Source: Pseudomonas sp. Irchel 3A7 (GTDB taxonomy: Bacteria; Pseudomonadota; Gammaproteobacteria; Pseudomonadales; Pseudomonadaceae). From it: DNA of 64,000 bases. Below are positions 63,442 through 64,000 of the stretch, in pieces. Position numbers and translations under genes: made by a program. The DNA is taken from assembly GCF_900187565.1 (NCBI RefSeq), contig NZ_FYED01000002.1, forward strand, positions 1 to 64,000, written 5' to 3'. How positions within the stretch are numbered: position 1 is the first letter of the stretch; every line of letters begins with the position of its first letter. The notes beneath the pieces were generated by a model. It did no database searches and was not told the DNA's origin. It was given only the letters and a program-made list of their open reading frames with translations.

Positions 63442-64000
63442 ATGGAATCCGACATCCAAAAAATCGTTAAAGCATTCAAAAGCAAAATTGTCTTCCATCC
63501 GCGCTATCGACAGGCGTGCTCGCAAATCCAAAATGCGATCGAAAACACTGAAGCGCTGGGTGAACCGGTATGTGCCCTGCTTTGCGGACCAAGCGGTACT
63601 GGTAAATCCACGCTTTGTCGTTACTTTCAAAAACTCTATAACGGCGACGCTGTGATTCGCCGCGATGATGGGACCTATGCCAATCTGCCCGTCTACTATT
63701 GCGAAGTCCCATCTCCAACGACCGTCAAAGGGTTAATCACCAACATGCTCCGCGGTCTGATTGATGAAACTCCCAATGGTACCGTCGAGAAACTTACCCA
63801 CCAGCTCATCACTTGTCTGAAAACATGCCAGGTGAAGATAATTTTTCTCGACGAAATTCAGCGCCTCTGTATTACCACGGTCTCCGAAAAGGTGCGTCTC
63901 GACTCACTGCAATGGTTAGTCTCATTTCTCAATGGCTCCGGAATTCCAGTAATCCTTTCGGGAACAGAACTCTGTCGAAATATCCGGTGTGAAAATGAGG
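63442..64000 (+). CDS. tnsC: TnsC/TniB-like AAA+ ATPase, cut by the window edge
   Basis: The first 186 residues of an AAA+ ATPase: Walker A CGPSGTGKST at 48-57, Walker B VKIIFLDEIQ at 131-140, sensor-like FLNGSGIPVILSGTE at about 161-175. Proteins of this type form filaments on target DNA and license the TnsA/TnsB transposase. The ATG at 63442 (MESDIQKIVKAF) is the start. The C-terminal part and any tniQ/tnsD gene lie beyond the window. Confidence 0.9.
   Translation, partial: MESDIQKIVKAFKSKIVFHPRYRQACSQIQNAIENTEALGEPVCALLCGPSGTGKSTLCRYFQKLYNGDAVIRRDDGTYANLPVYYCEVPSPTTVKGLITNMLRGLIDETPNGTVEKLTHQLITCLKTCQVKIIFLDEIQRLCITTVSEKVRLDSLQWLVSFLNGSGIPVILSGTELCRNIRCENE

Overview
The window looks like an accessory, mosaic stretch of a Pseudomonas chromosome (or a large island or megaplasmid of one). 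The support is the gene content: a MexE/MexF pump pair with a MexT-like regulator remnant, a homodimeric-type pyruvate dehydrogenase E1 with its E2, an OprD-family porin, a PtrA-like small secreted protein, and IS66 and IS21 remnants of types common in pseudomonads. No rRNA, tRNA or CRISPR array was seen. Many genes are broken, and most joints between blocks carry an insertion-sequence scar or a gene fragment.

Layout. 0.5-9.4 kb: an IS66 scar, a GNAT acetyltransferase, a V4R-type sigma-54 activator that keeps the known phenol-binding residues, an unknown 239-residue protein, an extra aceE-aceF pair, and a deleted IS21 element. 9.7-20.2 kb: an LRAT-fold protein, then a same-strand series for redox or electrophile stress (NDH-2-like flavoprotein, azoreductase, Rrf2 regulator, AhpD-like protein) next to a complete RND efflux operon, then a small secreted peptide. 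20.7-33 kb: a MocR regulator and a complete 3-hydroxybenzoate/gentisate catabolic operon (transporter, 6-hydroxylase, fumarylpyruvate hydrolase, maleylpyruvate isomerase, gentisate dioxygenase, class I fumarase) between two LysR regulators and an OprD-family porin. 33.5-38.6 kb: an A+T-richer block with a broken sdhB paralogue, a cytochrome P460-like protein, an EF-hand protein with EGKCG repeats, an AraC regulator with a divergent AhpD-like gene, and a DUF2798 membrane protein. 38.8-45.7 kb: a Bcr/CflA-type exporter and a mexEF pair flanked by a 5' stub of mexT and a 5' stub of oprN.

From about 46 kb to the right edge the content is that of a mobile defence island. A broken AbiJ/HEPN-like gene stands divergent from a SIR2-like DUF4917 gene that is followed by a run of 44 C. 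Then come a two-gene unit (NdpA-like protein plus membrane protein), a three-gene unit (TIGR04255 protein, unknown protein, HNH endonuclease), a lone DUF2384 antitoxin and a broken TrlF-like PHP gene. Next are a tyrosine recombinase divergent from a KfrA-like coiled-coil protein, two unknown genes, and a Tn7-like tnsA-tnsB-tnsC module that runs off the right edge.

How it fits together (inference): the catabolic block turns 3-hydroxybenzoate into pyruvate and fumarate, and the fumarase and the extra pyruvate dehydrogenase could feed these into central metabolism. The efflux and redox genes would handle aromatic or quinone stress. The right third is probably cargo and machinery of a Tn7-like element. 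The best candidates for an undescribed system are the TIGR04255/unknown/HNH operon (51984-54014) and the NdpA-like/membrane pair (48547-51112).
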